A DNA stretch of 64,000 bases, taken from positions 1-64,000 of the forward strand of contig JAXLZC010000001.1 of NCBI GenBank assembly GCA_046351095.1, in the 5' to 3' direction. Each line of letters opens with the position of its first letter. Position 1 is the first letter of the stretch. Below, piece by piece: positions 50,442 to 59,965 of the stretch. Position numbers and translations under genes: made by a program. This stretch comes from BQWY01 sp046351095 (GTDB lineage Bacteria > Nitrospirota > Nitrospiria > Nitrospirales > Nitrospiraceae). Below the pieces are notes generated by a model. It was not told the DNA's origin and did no database searches. It worked only from the letters and a program-made list of their open reading frames with translations.

Positions 50442-52457
50442 ATGCCGCCCTTTACCCTCCATGCCCCTTTTGCGCCCTGCGGCGATCAAGGCCCCGCGAT
50501 CGAGCGATTGGCTCGTGGTGTCGAGCTGGGCAAACGACATCAAGTCCTGCTGGGGGTGACCGGCTCGGGTAAAACCTTCACGATGGCCAATCTCGTTGCG
50601 CGGGTGCAAAAACCCACGCTGGTGTTGGTCCACAATAAGACGCTCGCGGCGCAGCTCTACCAAGAATTTAAACTTTTTTTCCCGAAAAACGCCGTCGAAT
50701 ATTTCGTCAGCTACTACGACTATTACCAGCCCGAAGCGTACCTGCCGCAGACCGACACCTACATCGCCAAAGACTCGGCCATCAACGACGCCATCGACCA
50801 GATGCGCCACGCGGCGACCTCGTCGTTGCTGCAGCGGAACGACGTGCTGATTGTGTCGTCCGTGTCCTGCATCTACGGCCTCGGTTCGCCAGAGGTCTAC
50901 CACGACATGTTGCTCTATGTGGAAGAGGGCATGGAGATTCGGCGCGAGAAGATCCTCGCCAAGCTGGTGGATATTCAGTACACGCGGAACGATACGGATT
51001 TTCACCGCGGCACGTTTCGCGCGCGCGGCGATGTCGTCGAGATTTTTCCCGCGTCGTCCGATGCCATGTCCGTGCGGATCGAATTGTTCGGCGACACGGT
51101 GGACGCCATCCACCAGATCGATCCGCTCACCGGCCGGTCGTTGGGTAAGCTGCCGAAGGTCGCCGTCTACCCGAATACGCACTACCTCATCGCGCCGGAC
51201 CGGTACGAACGGGCGATCACGGGCATCGAGGAAGAGTTAGACCTTCAGGTCGAGGCGTTTCGGAAAGGTGGGCGGTTGTTGGAGGCGCAGCGCATCGAGC
51301 AGCGCACGAAGTTCGACCTTGAAATGATTCGAGCTATGGGCTATTGCCACGGCATCGAAAACTATTCGCGGCACTTAAGTGGGCGAGCGCCCGGCGAGCC
51401 GCCGCCGACCTTGATCGACTATTTCCCGAAGGATTACTTGTTGATCGTCGACGAGTCGCACGTGACCGTGCCGCAGGTGCAGGGCATGTACGAAGGCGAC
51501 TTTTCCCGCAAGCGGACGCTGGTGGACTACGGCTTTCGGTTGCCGTCCGCCGTGGACAATCGGCCGCTGAAGTTTCCGGAGTTCGAGCGGATGGTCTCGC
51601 AGGCGGTCTACGTCTCGGCGACGCCCGGCCCGTACGAGCTCAACCACGCAGGGAATGAGGTAGTCGAGCAGATCATCCGTCCCACCGGATTGCTGGACCC
51701 GGTGCTGGAAGTGCGGCCTGCGAAGGGGCAGGTCGACGATTTGCTCGGTGAAGTTCGCGCAGTCGTGGCGAAGGGCCATCGTGTCTTGGTCACCACGTTG
51801 ACCAAGCGGATGGCGGAAGACCTGACCGAGTACTATCACGAGCTCGGACTGAAAGTGCGGTACCTGCACTCGGACATCAAAACGTTGGAGCGGGCCGAGA
51901 TCATCCGCGACCTACGCAAAGGGGTATTCGACGTACTTGTCGGTATCAACCTCTTGCGCGAAGGGTTGGACCTGCCGGAAGTGGCGCTGGTCGCGGTGCT
52001 CGACGCAGATAAGGAAGGCTATCTGCGTTCGCATCGGTCGCTGATCCAAACGGCCGGACGCGCCGCGCGGAATCTCGAAGGACGCGTGATTTTTTACGGC
52101 GACCACGTCACCGAGTCGATGCGATTAGCGATCGACGAAACGGCGCGCCGCCGCCAGATCCAGAGCGAATACAATCGCACGCACAACATCACGCCCGTCG
52201 GTGTGCGGAAAGACATTCCGGTGCTGGAATATTCCGTGGCGACCGCCACATCGGCCATGCCGCTGCCGTTGGCGGCCGAGTCGACGGCGACGTATCGCGG
52301 GGCGACGCGCAGTCTCTCCGGTGCGGAGTTGATCAAGCAGTTGGAAGCGGAGATGAAGCGCGCGGCGAAAGAGTTGGAATTCGAAAAGGCCGCGACGATC
52401 CGCGATCAGTTGCGTGTGCTGCGGCTGCAGGAATTGGACGCCACGCGCGCCGGGTAA
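50442..52457 (+). CDS. uvrB: Excinuclease ABC subunit B
   Basis: A 671-residue helicase-like component of nucleotide excision repair. The Walker A GVTGSGKT is at residues 38-45. The beta-hairpin SYYDYYQPEAYLP inserts between DNA strands. DESHVTVPQV and GINLLREGLDLPEV are helicase motifs. The C-terminal UVR domain (LEAEMKRAAKELEFEKAATIRDQLRVL) contacts UvrC. The length and N-terminus fit the family. uvrA is at 35677; uvrC is not in the window. Confidence 0.97.
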   Translation: MPPFTLHAPFAPCGDQGPAIERLARGVELGKRHQVLLGVTGSGKTFTMANLVARVQKPTLVLVHNKTLAAQLYQEFKLFFPKNAVEYFVSYYDYYQPEAYLPQTDTYIAKDSAINDAIDQMRHAATSSLLQRNDVLIVSSVSCIYGLGSPEVYHDMLLYVEEGMEIRREKILAKLVDIQYTRNDTDFHRGTFRARGDVVEIFPASSDAMSVRIELFGDTVDAIHQIDPLTGRSLGKLPKVAVYPNTHYLIAPDRYERAITGIEEELDLQVEAFRKGGRLLEAQRIEQRTKFDLEMIRAMGYCHGIENYSRHLSGRAPGEPPPTLIDYFPKDYLLIVDESHVTVPQVQGMYEGDFSRKRTLVDYGFRLPSAVDNRPLKFPEFERMVSQAVYVSATPGPYELNHAGNEVVEQIIRPTGLLDPVLEVRPAKGQVDDLLGEVRAVVAKGHRVLVTTLTKRMAEDLTEYYHELGLKVRYLHSDIKTLERAEIIRDLRKGVFDVLVGINLLREGLDLPEVALVAVLDADKEGYLRSHRSLIQTAGRAARNLEGRVIFYGDHVTESMRLAIDETARRRQIQSEYNRTHNITPVGVRKDIPVLEYSVATATSAMPLPLAAESTATYRGATRSLSGAELIKQLEAEMKRAAKELEFEKAATIRDQLRVLRLQELDATRAG

Positions 52458-52484
52458 TCGGGCGCCGCTCGAACGTGCGGTTGC

Positions 52485-52745
52485 CTAGACCTGCTTGTAG
52501 AGGTAGATCCCGAGCAGGATGCCGATGAACGACAGCACGTTCATCTTAAAGAGAAACCCGATCGTGAATTTGACCAGGACCAGGTCCATGGTCAGCGGGG
52601 GATGTAAGCCCGGGGTGATGCTTGTGGCGAAGATTTGTTGAATGGTGCCGTGCGGGGCGATCACATGAAGGATTTCGCCCATGACGCCGCCGAGCAGTCC
52701 GCCGACGAGAATGAATACGACAAGAACCCAAGGGGATTTCCGCAT
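52485..52745 (-). CDS. Small membrane protein, DUF4321
   Basis: An 86-residue protein with two membrane helices (VLVVFILVGGLLGGVMGEIL and FLFKMNVLSFIGILLGIYLY), matching DUF4321. The function is unknown. It is convergent with uvrB and divergent from the PEP mutase gene. Confidence 0.82.
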   Translation of the reverse strand: MRKSPWVLVVFILVGGLLGGVMGEILHVIAPHGTIQQIFATSITPGLHPPLTMDLVLVKFTIGFLFKMNVLSFIGILLGIYLYKQV

Positions 52746-52876
52746 GGTGACTCTGAGTAATGGATCGTACGAGGTGTGGCGCGAATGTCTCGCACCTTAT
52801 CGAACACCCCCGATCCTGTCAACCCAACGTCGTTTTCCCGGCGCGCCGACCGCCGCCGCGTTCCAAGGAGATGCCG

Positions 52877-54508
52877 ATGCCGTCTGAACCGAACGCCTCG
52901 CCGTCCGCGCAGTTTCGGCGGTTGCTGCAGTCGCCGCAATTGGAATTCATCTGTGAAGCCCACAATGGGTTGAGCGCGAAGATCGTTCAAGAGGCCGGCT
53001 TCCCGGGGATCTGGGCCAGCGGCCTGTCGATCTCCGCCCAGTTCGGCGTGCGCGACAACAACGAGGCGAGTTGGACCCAGGTGCTCGACAACCTGGAGTT
53101 TATGTCGGACGCCGTGACCATCCCGATCCTCTTGGACGGCGATACCGGCTACGGCAACTTCAACAACATGCAGCGCCTGATCCGCAAGCTGGAGCAGCGC
53201 AAGATCGCCGCCGTCTGCATCGAAGACAAACTGTTTCCGAAGACGAACAGTTTCATCCACGGCACGGCGCAGCCGATGGCCGACATGGAAGAGTTCTGCG
53301 GCAAGATCAAGGCGGGCAAGGACGCACAGACCGATCCGGATTTTTGTATCGTCGCGCGCGTCGAAGCGTTCATCTGCGGCTGGGGACTCAACGAAGCGCT
53401 GCGTCGCGCCGAGGCCTATCACCGCGCGGGCGCCGACGGCATTTTGATCCACAGCGCCTTGGCGGTGCCGGATGAAATCCTGGCGTTCAAAAAGGAGTGG
53501 GGCGATCGGTGCCCCGTCGTGATCGTCCCGACGAAATATTACGCCACGCCCACCGAAGTGTTTCGTGAACACGGGATCTCGCTGGTGATTTGGGCGAACC
53601 ACATGTTGCGCGCCTCGGTGACGGCGATGCAGAAGACGGCGCAGGCTTTGAAGACCAGCGAACATCTGTTGTCCATCGAGGATAAGGTGGCGCCGGTCTC
53701 GGAAATTTTCCGGCTGCAGAACGCCGCCGAGTTGCACGCCGCCGAGGAATTGTATCTGCCGAAGACCGCCGAGCAGGCCACCGCGGTGGTACTCGCGGCG
53801 TCGCGCGGCGAGGAACTGGGCGAGTTGACCGAAGATCGTCCGAAGACGATGGTCAGCGTCTCCGGCGCGCCGATCCTGACCCACATCGTGGATGCCTACA
53901 ACGCCGTCGGGATTAAGGACATCGTCGTGGTGCGCGGCTACCAAAAGGCGGCGGTGAGCCTGCCGAACCTCAGCTACGTCGACAACGACGACTACGCCGA
54001 CACGGGCGAGCTCGATTCGTTGGCCAAGGCGCTGACGGCGCGTGCGGATGCGCCGCGAGATACCATCGTGTCCTACGGCGACGTGTTTTTTAATACGTAC
54101 ATCCCCCAAGCGCTGCTGCAGGCCAAAGACGACGTCGTGATTTTTGTGGACAGCAATTGGCGCGATCAGCCGGGCTACGACCGACTGGGCGGCTACGTCG
54201 AATGTACGCATCCCAATACACGCAAGGCGTTTAACGCGACCGTCGGCCTGGTGCGGATGGGCGACGTGCCGGCGGAATCCGTGCACGGTGTGTGGATGGG
54301 ATTTCTCAAGTTGTCGCCGGCGGGCGTCGCCCGGGTGCGCGCGCGGCTGGCCGTGATGTTGGCTGACAAGGCGAACCGACGTGCGGGTATTCCGCGCTTG
54401 CTGCAAGCATTACTCGCTGACGGCGAACGGGTGCGTGTGTTGTATACGGTCGGCCATTGGTTGGACATTAATAGTCTCGATGACGTGGTCGAGGCGGGTA
54501 ATTTTTAG
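52877..54508 (+). CDS. Phosphoenolpyruvate mutase - nucleotidyltransferase fusion
   Basis: A 543-residue two-domain enzyme. Residues ~10-290 are PEP mutase, which makes the C-P bond of phosphonopyruvate; the diagnostic EDKLFPKTNS is at residues 116-125, with LLDGDTGYGN before it. Residues ~300-543 are a sugar-phosphate-type nucleotidyltransferase (VVLAASRGEELGELTEDRPKTMVSVSGAPIL), as in CMP-2-aminoethylphosphonate cytidylyltransferases (PntC). The fusion suggests that a phosphonate headgroup is made and activated for attachment to a surface glycan or lipid. AAGGAG at 52865-52870 favours ATG 52877 over 52871. It is followed by phosphonopyruvate decarboxylase. Confidence 0.92.
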   Translation: MPSEPNASPSAQFRRLLQSPQLEFICEAHNGLSAKIVQEAGFPGIWASGLSISAQFGVRDNNEASWTQVLDNLEFMSDAVTIPILLDGDTGYGNFNNMQRLIRKLEQRKIAAVCIEDKLFPKTNSFIHGTAQPMADMEEFCGKIKAGKDAQTDPDFCIVARVEAFICGWGLNEALRRAEAYHRAGADGILIHSALAVPDEILAFKKEWGDRCPVVIVPTKYYATPTEVFREHGISLVIWANHMLRASVTAMQKTAQALKTSEHLLSIEDKVAPVSEIFRLQNAAELHAAEELYLPKTAEQATAVVLAASRGEELGELTEDRPKTMVSVSGAPILTHIVDAYNAVGIKDIVVVRGYQKAAVSLPNLSYVDNDDYADTGELDSLAKALTARADAPRDTIVSYGDVFFNTYIPQALLQAKDDVVIFVDSNWRDQPGYDRLGGYVECTHPNTRKAFNATVGLVRMGDVPAESVHGVWMGFLKLSPAGVARVRARLAVMLADKANRRAGIPRLLQALLADGERVRVLYTVGHWLDINSLDDVVEAGNF

Positions 54509-54553
54509 GGCGCACTTGCGCGCGAGTCTTTCCCAAAGATCGAGGATGGCAGC

Positions 54554-55708
54554 GTGATCGATCCCGTACAGTATGTCGCCGACCTGCGTCGGCTCGGCCT
54601 GCGGTTTTTTACCGGTGTGCCCGATTCGTTGCTGAAAGAATTCTGCGCGTGCCTCGCGGCAACGAGCGATATACGCGACCACATCATCGCCGCGAACGAA
54701 GGCGGCGCCGTGGCTTTGGCCATCGGTTACCACTTGGCGACGGGTGACGTGCCGGTGGTGTACATGCAGAACAGCGGGCTCGGGAACATTGTGAACCCGC
54801 TGCTGTCGCTCGCGGATCCCGAGGTCTACAGCGTACCGATGATTTTGCTGATCGGGTGGCGTGGGGAGCCCGGCGTCAAAGACGAGCCGCAGCACAAAAA
54901 ACAGGGGCGTGTGATGCGGCCGATGTTGGAGGCGATGGAGGTGCCGACCTTCCTGCTCGAACCGACGTTGGACGATGCCGCCGCCGCCACCGTGATGGCG
55001 CAGGCGGAAGATCGTGCGCGTGCGACATGTGGCCCGGTGGCCGTGGCCGTCCGAGCCGGATCGTTTGCGCCCTACACAACGGCCTCGTCGTCGAAGGATA
55101 TGCGGCGGTACGAGTTGTCTCGCGAAGAAGCAGTCGGTCTCGTGCTGGATGCGTTGCATGACGATGACGCGGTCGTCTCGACGACCGGCATGATCTCCCG
55201 CGAAGTGTTCGAGCATCGCGCGCGTGGCGGCCTTGGGCATCAGCGCGACTTTTTGACCGTCGGCGGCATGGGGCACGCCTCGCAGATCGCCCTCGGGATT
55301 GCCTTACAGCAGCCCACGCGTCGTGTTGTGTGCCTCGACGGCGATGGGGCGGTGCTCATGCACACGGGCGCACTCTGTATCACCGGTTCGCTCCGTCCGA
55401 CCAATCTCTATCACGTCGTGTTGAATAACGGCGCGCACGATTCAGTTGGTGGACAGCCGACCGTCGGGTTTCAGGTCGGCCTCGGCGAGATCGCTCGTGC
55501 GTCGGGGTACGGTACGATTGTGTCGGCCGACACGGCCGACGAGGTCCGGAAGCAACTGGCGGGCTTGTTGACGGGCGACGGACCAGCTTTGCTGGAAATT
55601 CGTGTCCGGCGCGGCGCGCGCAAGGACCTCGGTCGTCCGACCACCACGCCCGTGCAGAACAAACAGGCGTTGATGTCGTTCCTCGGCGTCGATCCGCATA
55701 CCGTGTGA
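54554..55708 (+). CDS. Phosphonopyruvate decarboxylase
   Basis: A 384-residue thiamine-diphosphate enzyme that converts phosphonopyruvate to phosphonoacetaldehyde, pulling the unfavourable PEP mutase reaction. The N-terminal domain carries TGVPDSLLKEFCACL and AANEGGAVALAIGYHLATG. The C-terminal ThDP motif runs from GDGAVLMHTGAL to VVLNNGAHDSVGGQ. It starts with GTG, 45 bases after the PEP mutase gene, with GAGGA upstream. The usual third enzyme, an aminotransferase giving 2-aminoethylphosphonate, is not in the window. Confidence 0.93.
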   Translation: MIDPVQYVADLRRLGLRFFTGVPDSLLKEFCACLAATSDIRDHIIAANEGGAVALAIGYHLATGDVPVVYMQNSGLGNIVNPLLSLADPEVYSVPMILLIGWRGEPGVKDEPQHKKQGRVMRPMLEAMEVPTFLLEPTLDDAAAATVMAQAEDRARATCGPVAVAVRAGSFAPYTTASSSKDMRRYELSREEAVGLVLDALHDDDAVVSTTGMISREVFEHRARGGLGHQRDFLTVGGMGHASQIALGIALQQPTRRVVCLDGDGAVLMHTGALCITGSLRPTNLYHVVLNNGAHDSVGGQPTVGFQVGLGEIARASGYGTIVSADTADEVRKQLAGLLTGDGPALLEIRVRRGARKDLGRPTTTPVQNKQALMSFLGVDPHTV

Positions 55709-55816
55709 GTCGCACGGTCCCGCGCACCTGCGGCACTGGTCCGGCACGTTGAACCGCACCACAGCGTAGACCCGTCGCATTCTCGGCGGATATTGCGACA
55801 GCGTTGGAACGGCACA

Positions 55817-55844
55817 CGGGGCGCGACCTCGTGGCCGCGCCCCG
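55817..55844. terminator. GC-rich hairpin between convergent genes
   Basis: CGGGGCGCG (55817-55825) pairs with CGCGCCCCG (55836-55844), between the decarboxylase gene and the convergent lipoprotein gene. There is no T-run. Confidence 0.55.
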
Positions 55845-55868
55845 CCGTACTGCTGCACAGGTGAATGT

Positions 55869-56918
55869 CTATTCCTCGAGACTCACGATCGGGCAATTCA
55901 CCACCACGCCGATCGCTCCCCAGGGCTTGCCGTCCGGGCCGGTAATGTGTCCCGCCAATGCGCGGTTTTCCACCGCCGTGAAGTCGCGGAGCTGCACGGT
56001 CCCGCTCGCCGGAATCGCCACCTGCGCCCACACCGACGCGTACACATCCCACATCGGGCTGTATGCCTGCGCGCGCGGGCCGAACGGAATCTCCTGCACG
56101 ATATTCAACGGGTCGCCTTCGCCCATCAGCGTGGAACTGAGCCCTTGCCGCTGCGGATTGCCCTTTCCGGTCGGCCCATTCACGACCGGCGCCAAGCCCG
56201 TCAACGCCGAGCTGGGACTATTCGAGCTCGTGTGCGGCAACGCCTTCAGGTTTGGTGTGTAGTTGGCGGCTTCCAGCGCCGCCACCGCCGGATCGGATGC
56301 ATTAAACGACGTATAGTGCACGCGCCGCCCTTCGAAGAAGCCGTCCGTCATGCGGAAGGTCGCCGTGCGTTTTTCCAGATCGATACGGATCAGGCGATCA
56401 TGCTGCCCGCTGTTGTTCTTGATCTGCGGCGCGTTCTGCACGATCCCGTTCGGCAGTTGAATCAGCGGCGTGTACAACGCTTCGCCGATGGCGCCTGGCT
56501 TCGCTTCCTTAGGAGGAAATCCGGTTTCGCTCGGCACCACCACACGCTCCGGCGCAAAGTCTACGCTGCCGAGGAACTGCACTTTCCCGTTGCTCATGCC
56601 CACGCTCTGCACCGCCAACGTGCCCTTCCCGTTGGCGAGTTTCGGACTCCAGTGGATGCCGCGCGTCGCCGCGTCGGCCTTATCCGACGATTCCGTTACA
56701 ACGAACCAGACGGTTTCGCCGTTGCGCTGCCCCTCGAAAATCGGCAGCGTCACTTCCGTGTAGTCCGCATTCTCCACCGCACTCTTTAAGAGAAGGCGGT
56801 GTCCCTTCGTGCCCGCCGGTCCCTCGGCATTCGTCGCTGCACAGCCCGCGGACAAGGCCGCCAGCCCGCACACCCCGATCAGACTCCACGCCGCACCAAC
56901 TTGCTGAAGCTGTCTCAT
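55869..56918 (-). CDS. Predicted lipoprotein of unknown function
   Basis: A 349-residue protein with a lipoprotein signal (LIGVCGLAALSAGC, lipobox SAGC). The mature part is unusual, and I do not recognise a family. It has paired motifs such as ETVWFVVTESSDKADAATRGIHWSPKLANG, VVVPSETGFPP, and PMWDVYASVW near the end. GGGAGGA precedes ATG 56918. It is divergent from the sigma-54 activator gene at 57135, which may regulate it. Confidence 0.75.
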   Translation of the reverse strand: MRQLQQVGAAWSLIGVCGLAALSAGCAATNAEGPAGTKGHRLLLKSAVENADYTEVTLPIFEGQRNGETVWFVVTESSDKADAATRGIHWSPKLANGKGTLAVQSVGMSNGKVQFLGSVDFAPERVVVPSETGFPPKEAKPGAIGEALYTPLIQLPNGIVQNAPQIKNNSGQHDRLIRIDLEKRTATFRMTDGFFEGRRVHYTSFNASDPAVAALEAANYTPNLKALPHTSSNSPSSALTGLAPVVNGPTGKGNPQRQGLSSTLMGEGDPLNIVQEIPFGPRAQAYSPMWDVYASVWAQVAIPASGTVQLRDFTAVENRALAGHITGPDGKPWGAIGVVVNCPIVSLEE

Positions 56919-57134
56919 ATGATCCTCCCACGTAATGACGAGATGGCCCATTCCATGCTCTACGTAGGAGTCGCCGCAGGGTCGAAAATCTTACAAGCAC
57001 CAGACGATGGCAAGGAGTCGAGGTGAGACGGCGCGTCGTCTACGAAGCCCGTTGTGCACATTGCGGCTGTTTCCTGCCTGGTGCTAGACTTCGCGCTGGG
57101 TGTCCGCAGACCATACGCCGAACTACCGAGTACG

Positions 57135-59459
57135 ATGTCGGCTCCAGACCTCGAACATGCGCTCCGTTGGAGCGAGCAATTGGCCGCGCGACTGCTGGAA
57201 AGCAGCCGCGATTGCATCAAAGTGCTCGATCTCGACGGGCGTCTCCTCGCCATGAATCGGCAGGGGATGGCGGCGCTGGAAATTTGCGATTTCGGTCCGC
57301 TTGTCGGATCGTCGTGGATCGATTTTTGGCAAGAGCCGGCGCGTACGCAGGCGCAGGCCGCGCTCGAGGCGGCGCGACAGGGTCAGGTCGGTCGGTTCAT
57401 CGGCTATTTCCCGACGACACAGACACGTCGGCCCGCCTGGTGGGACGTCGCCGTCACCGCCATCCTCGACGCACAGAATCGCCCGGAGCAGCTTCTCGCC
57501 GTCTCGCGCGACATCACCAGCCTCAAGCAGACGGAACAGGGCCTTCAGCAGGCGCGTCGCGCGTTGGAGCAGGAACTGGCCGCACGGTCGCAGGCGCTCG
57601 CGCGGGCCGACACCGTGCTGCATGACATCGTCGAAGGCGTGGAGTCCAAGGTCGGCGTGTCGTTTTTCTCCGCGCTCGTGCAACAGCTGGCTAAGGCGTT
57701 GGGCGTCGAGTACGCCTTCGTCTCCGAATTTTGCGAAGACCGCTCCAAAGTTCGCACGCTGGCTTTCTGGGCCCACGATCACTACGAAGACAATTTCGAC
57801 TATGTCATTGCCGGCACCCCGTGCGAACGGGTCTTGGCCGGCGAGCTCTATCACTGTTCAGAGCGTGTAGCCGATCACTTCCCCGCCGATCGGCAGGACT
57901 TGGAACACTTGGGCGTCCAGAGCTACCTGGCGGTGCCGGTCACGAATGCAGCAGGCGAAGTCATCGGACACCTGGCGGTCATGGGGCGCAAGCCGATGGC
58001 GGTGGCGCCGCTCGACCTCTCCATCTTCAAAATTTTCGGCGCGCGGGCCGGGGCGGAGTTGGCGCGGGCGCAGATGGACGCCCAATTGCACGCGAGCGAA
58101 GCGCGGCTCCAAGATTTGTTTGAAGAAGCGCCCATCGCCTACGTCAACGAACGACTCGACTCCAAATTTCTCCGCGCCAACAAGACGGCGCTTCGGACGC
58201 TGGGCATCTCGCGCGAGGATGTGGAGCAGACTTACGGGCGGTCCTTTATTCCCGATACGCCGGAGGCGCAAGCGCGGCTCCACGCCGCGTTTAATTCGAT
58301 CGGCAAGGGCATCGACACCAGCGGCATGGTGCTGGAATTGCGGCGGAAGGATACCGGCGCGCCGCTGTGGATCAAATGGTGGTCGCGTCCGGATCCAAGC
58401 GGCACCTACACCCGCACGATGTTCATCGACATCACCGAGCAGGTGCTGATGGAGCGGGAAAAAGCCCGGCTCGAAGCGCAAGCCGTCTATCTCCAAGATG
58501 AAATCAAAGGGACGCACAATTTCGCCGAATTGATCGGCCACTCCGCGTCGCTGGCGCACGCGCTCAAACTGGTCGCGCGTGTGGCGCCGACCGACTCCAC
58601 CGTGCTCATCACGGGCGAGACCGGCACGGGCAAAGAATTGATCGCGCGGGCGATTCACAATGTGAGTCCGCGCAAAGACCGGCCGTTGGTGAAGGTCAAT
58701 TGCGCCGCGATCCCAGCAGGCTTGATCGAAAGCGAATTGTTCGGACACGAAAAGGGCGCGTTCACCGGCGCGCTGACGCGCAAGATGGGCCGTTTTGAAG
58801 TGGCCGATGGCGGCACGCTCTTCCTTGACGAAGTCGGCGAGCTTCCGCTGGATCTGCAATCGAAACTGTTACGCGTCTTGCAGGAAGGCGAGTTCGAACG
58901 GCTCGGCGGCACACAGACCTTCACGACCAACGTCCGCGTCATCGCCGCGACCAATCGCGATCTGAAACAGTTAGCGAGCGACGGCCGCTATCGGCCCGAC
59001 CTGTATTATCGGTTGAACGTGTTTCCCATCCACCTTCCGCCGCTCCGCGAACGCGAGGGCGACCTGCCCTTGTTGGTGCAGTACTTCGTGCGCAAATTCT
59101 CCGTGGCCTTCGGGAAAAAGATCGAGCGGATTCCGGAGCGGATGATGACGGCCCTGCAACGTTATGCCTGGCCGGGGAATATTCGTGAGTTGGAACACGT
59201 CATCGAGCGAGCCGTGATTCTCAGTGAAGGGCCGGAGTTGGAACCGATCGAGTGGCTCACGCCTCCGTCCAAGAGCAGCGGAGAGTCAGCGCCCCTGACG
59301 CTCGAGGCCGTGGAGCGCCGCCACATTCTTGCCGTCTTAGAGGAGACGAACTGGCGCGTCAGTGGTCCCAAAGGCGCCGCCGCCATCCTTGGGCTGAAGC
59401 CCACCACACTCGAAGCTCGCATGAAAAAACTCGGCATCGACCGGAACACAAAGTCCTAA
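57135..59459 (+). CDS. Sigma-54-dependent regulator with PAS-GAF-PAS sensor
   Basis: A 774-residue activator. The sensor half has a PAS domain (~residues 10-130, DCIKVLDLDGRLLAMN), a GAF domain (~175-320, VSFFSALVQQLAKALGVEYAFVSEF) and a second PAS (~330-450). The AAA+ domain has Walker A GETGTGKE at 494-501, GAFTGA at 541-546 (contact with sigma-54) and DEVGELPLDLQSKLLRVLQ. A Fis-type HTH ends the protein (RVSGPKGAAAILGLKPTTLEARMKKLGI). It senses a small ligand or redox state by PAS/GAF and opens sigma-54 promoters. No phosphoreceiver domain is present. The start at 57135 lacks a strong ribosome-binding site, so a longer N-terminus is possible. Confidence 0.94.
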   Translation: MSAPDLEHALRWSEQLAARLLESSRDCIKVLDLDGRLLAMNRQGMAALEICDFGPLVGSSWIDFWQEPARTQAQAALEAARQGQVGRFIGYFPTTQTRRPAWWDVAVTAILDAQNRPEQLLAVSRDITSLKQTEQGLQQARRALEQELAARSQALARADTVLHDIVEGVESKVGVSFFSALVQQLAKALGVEYAFVSEFCEDRSKVRTLAFWAHDHYEDNFDYVIAGTPCERVLAGELYHCSERVADHFPADRQDLEHLGVQSYLAVPVTNAAGEVIGHLAVMGRKPMAVAPLDLSIFKIFGARAGAELARAQMDAQLHASEARLQDLFEEAPIAYVNERLDSKFLRANKTALRTLGISREDVEQTYGRSFIPDTPEAQARLHAAFNSIGKGIDTSGMVLELRRKDTGAPLWIKWWSRPDPSGTYTRTMFIDITEQVLMEREKARLEAQAVYLQDEIKGTHNFAELIGHSASLAHALKLVARVAPTDSTVLITGETGTGKELIARAIHNVSPRKDRPLVKVNCAAIPAGLIESELFGHEKGAFTGALTRKMGRFEVADGGTLFLDEVGELPLDLQSKLLRVLQEGEFERLGGTQTFTTNVRVIAATNRDLKQLASDGRYRPDLYYRLNVFPIHLPPLREREGDLPLLVQYFVRKFSVAFGKKIERIPERMMTALQRYAWPGNIRELEHVIERAVILSEGPELEPIEWLTPPSKSSGESAPLTLEAVERRHILAVLEETNWRVSGPKGAAAILGLKPTTLEARMKKLGIDRNTKS

Positions 59460-59517
59460 CACCTCCTCGTTCGTCCGTTCCCCTTCGAGCATCTCTCAGC
59501 ATCCCATTATTTCGTGA

Positions 59518-59539
59518 CATTCCCACTATGTTGGGAATG
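59518..59539. promoter_or_regulatory. Palindromic operator candidate upstream of the STAS-sigma operon
   Basis: CATTCCCA (59518-59525), 6 bases, then TGGGAATG (59532-59539): a perfect 8-bp inverted repeat in the gap before the operon. No T-run follows, so a protein-binding site is likelier than a terminator. Confidence 0.45.
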
Positions 59540-59695
59540 CGTTCGACTCCCGTGCACCCACTGCACATCGCATCGACCGCATCTTCATTCGTTTTTTCAT
59601 TCGGTTAGCGACGACTCGACATCGTTCCGCACCGTGGCATCACGGTTGCTGAAGACCCCTGTGTGCCACACAGGCCTCAGCTACACAGGAACCAG

Positions 59696-59965
59696 ATGTT
59701 GAAAATCACGACGGTTCGAGAAAACGACCATGAAGTCCTCCTCAAACTGGAGGGCACCATCGCCGCGCAATGGGCGGCGCTCCTCGACGGCGAATGCCGC
59801 CAATTATTGCGGCGGCACAAGCGTGTGACGCTCGATTGCTCGGCCGTCGCGTTCATCGATGCGCGGGGCGTGGAAGTGATGAACCATTTCCCGTCCACGC
59901 AGGTCACCCTGCTCCACCTGCAGACCTTTCTTCTCGGACTGTTGCAGGAGGGAGACGGTCGATGA
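59696..59965 (+). CDS. STAS-domain protein (anti-sigma factor antagonist-like)
   Basis: An 89-residue single STAS domain (LKLEGTIAAQWAALLDGECRQLLRRHKRVTLDCSAVAFIDARGVEVMNHF). At the usual phosphorylation site (DSSG) it has DARG, so it cannot be controlled by serine phosphorylation in the standard way. It overlaps the sigma factor gene by 4 bases (ATGA). STAS proteins bind regulators; here it may modulate the anti-sigma factor encoded two genes on. Confidence 0.82.
   Translation: MLKITTVRENDHEVLLKLEGTIAAQWAALLDGECRQLLRRHKRVTLDCSAVAFIDARGVEVMNHFPSTQVTLLHLQTFLLGLLQEGDGR

Noticed and set aside
52661..54406. A 581-codon minus-strand frame
   Set aside because: It is opposite the PEP mutase fusion, whose catalytic motifs are intact; the antisense product is Arg/His-rich without motifs.
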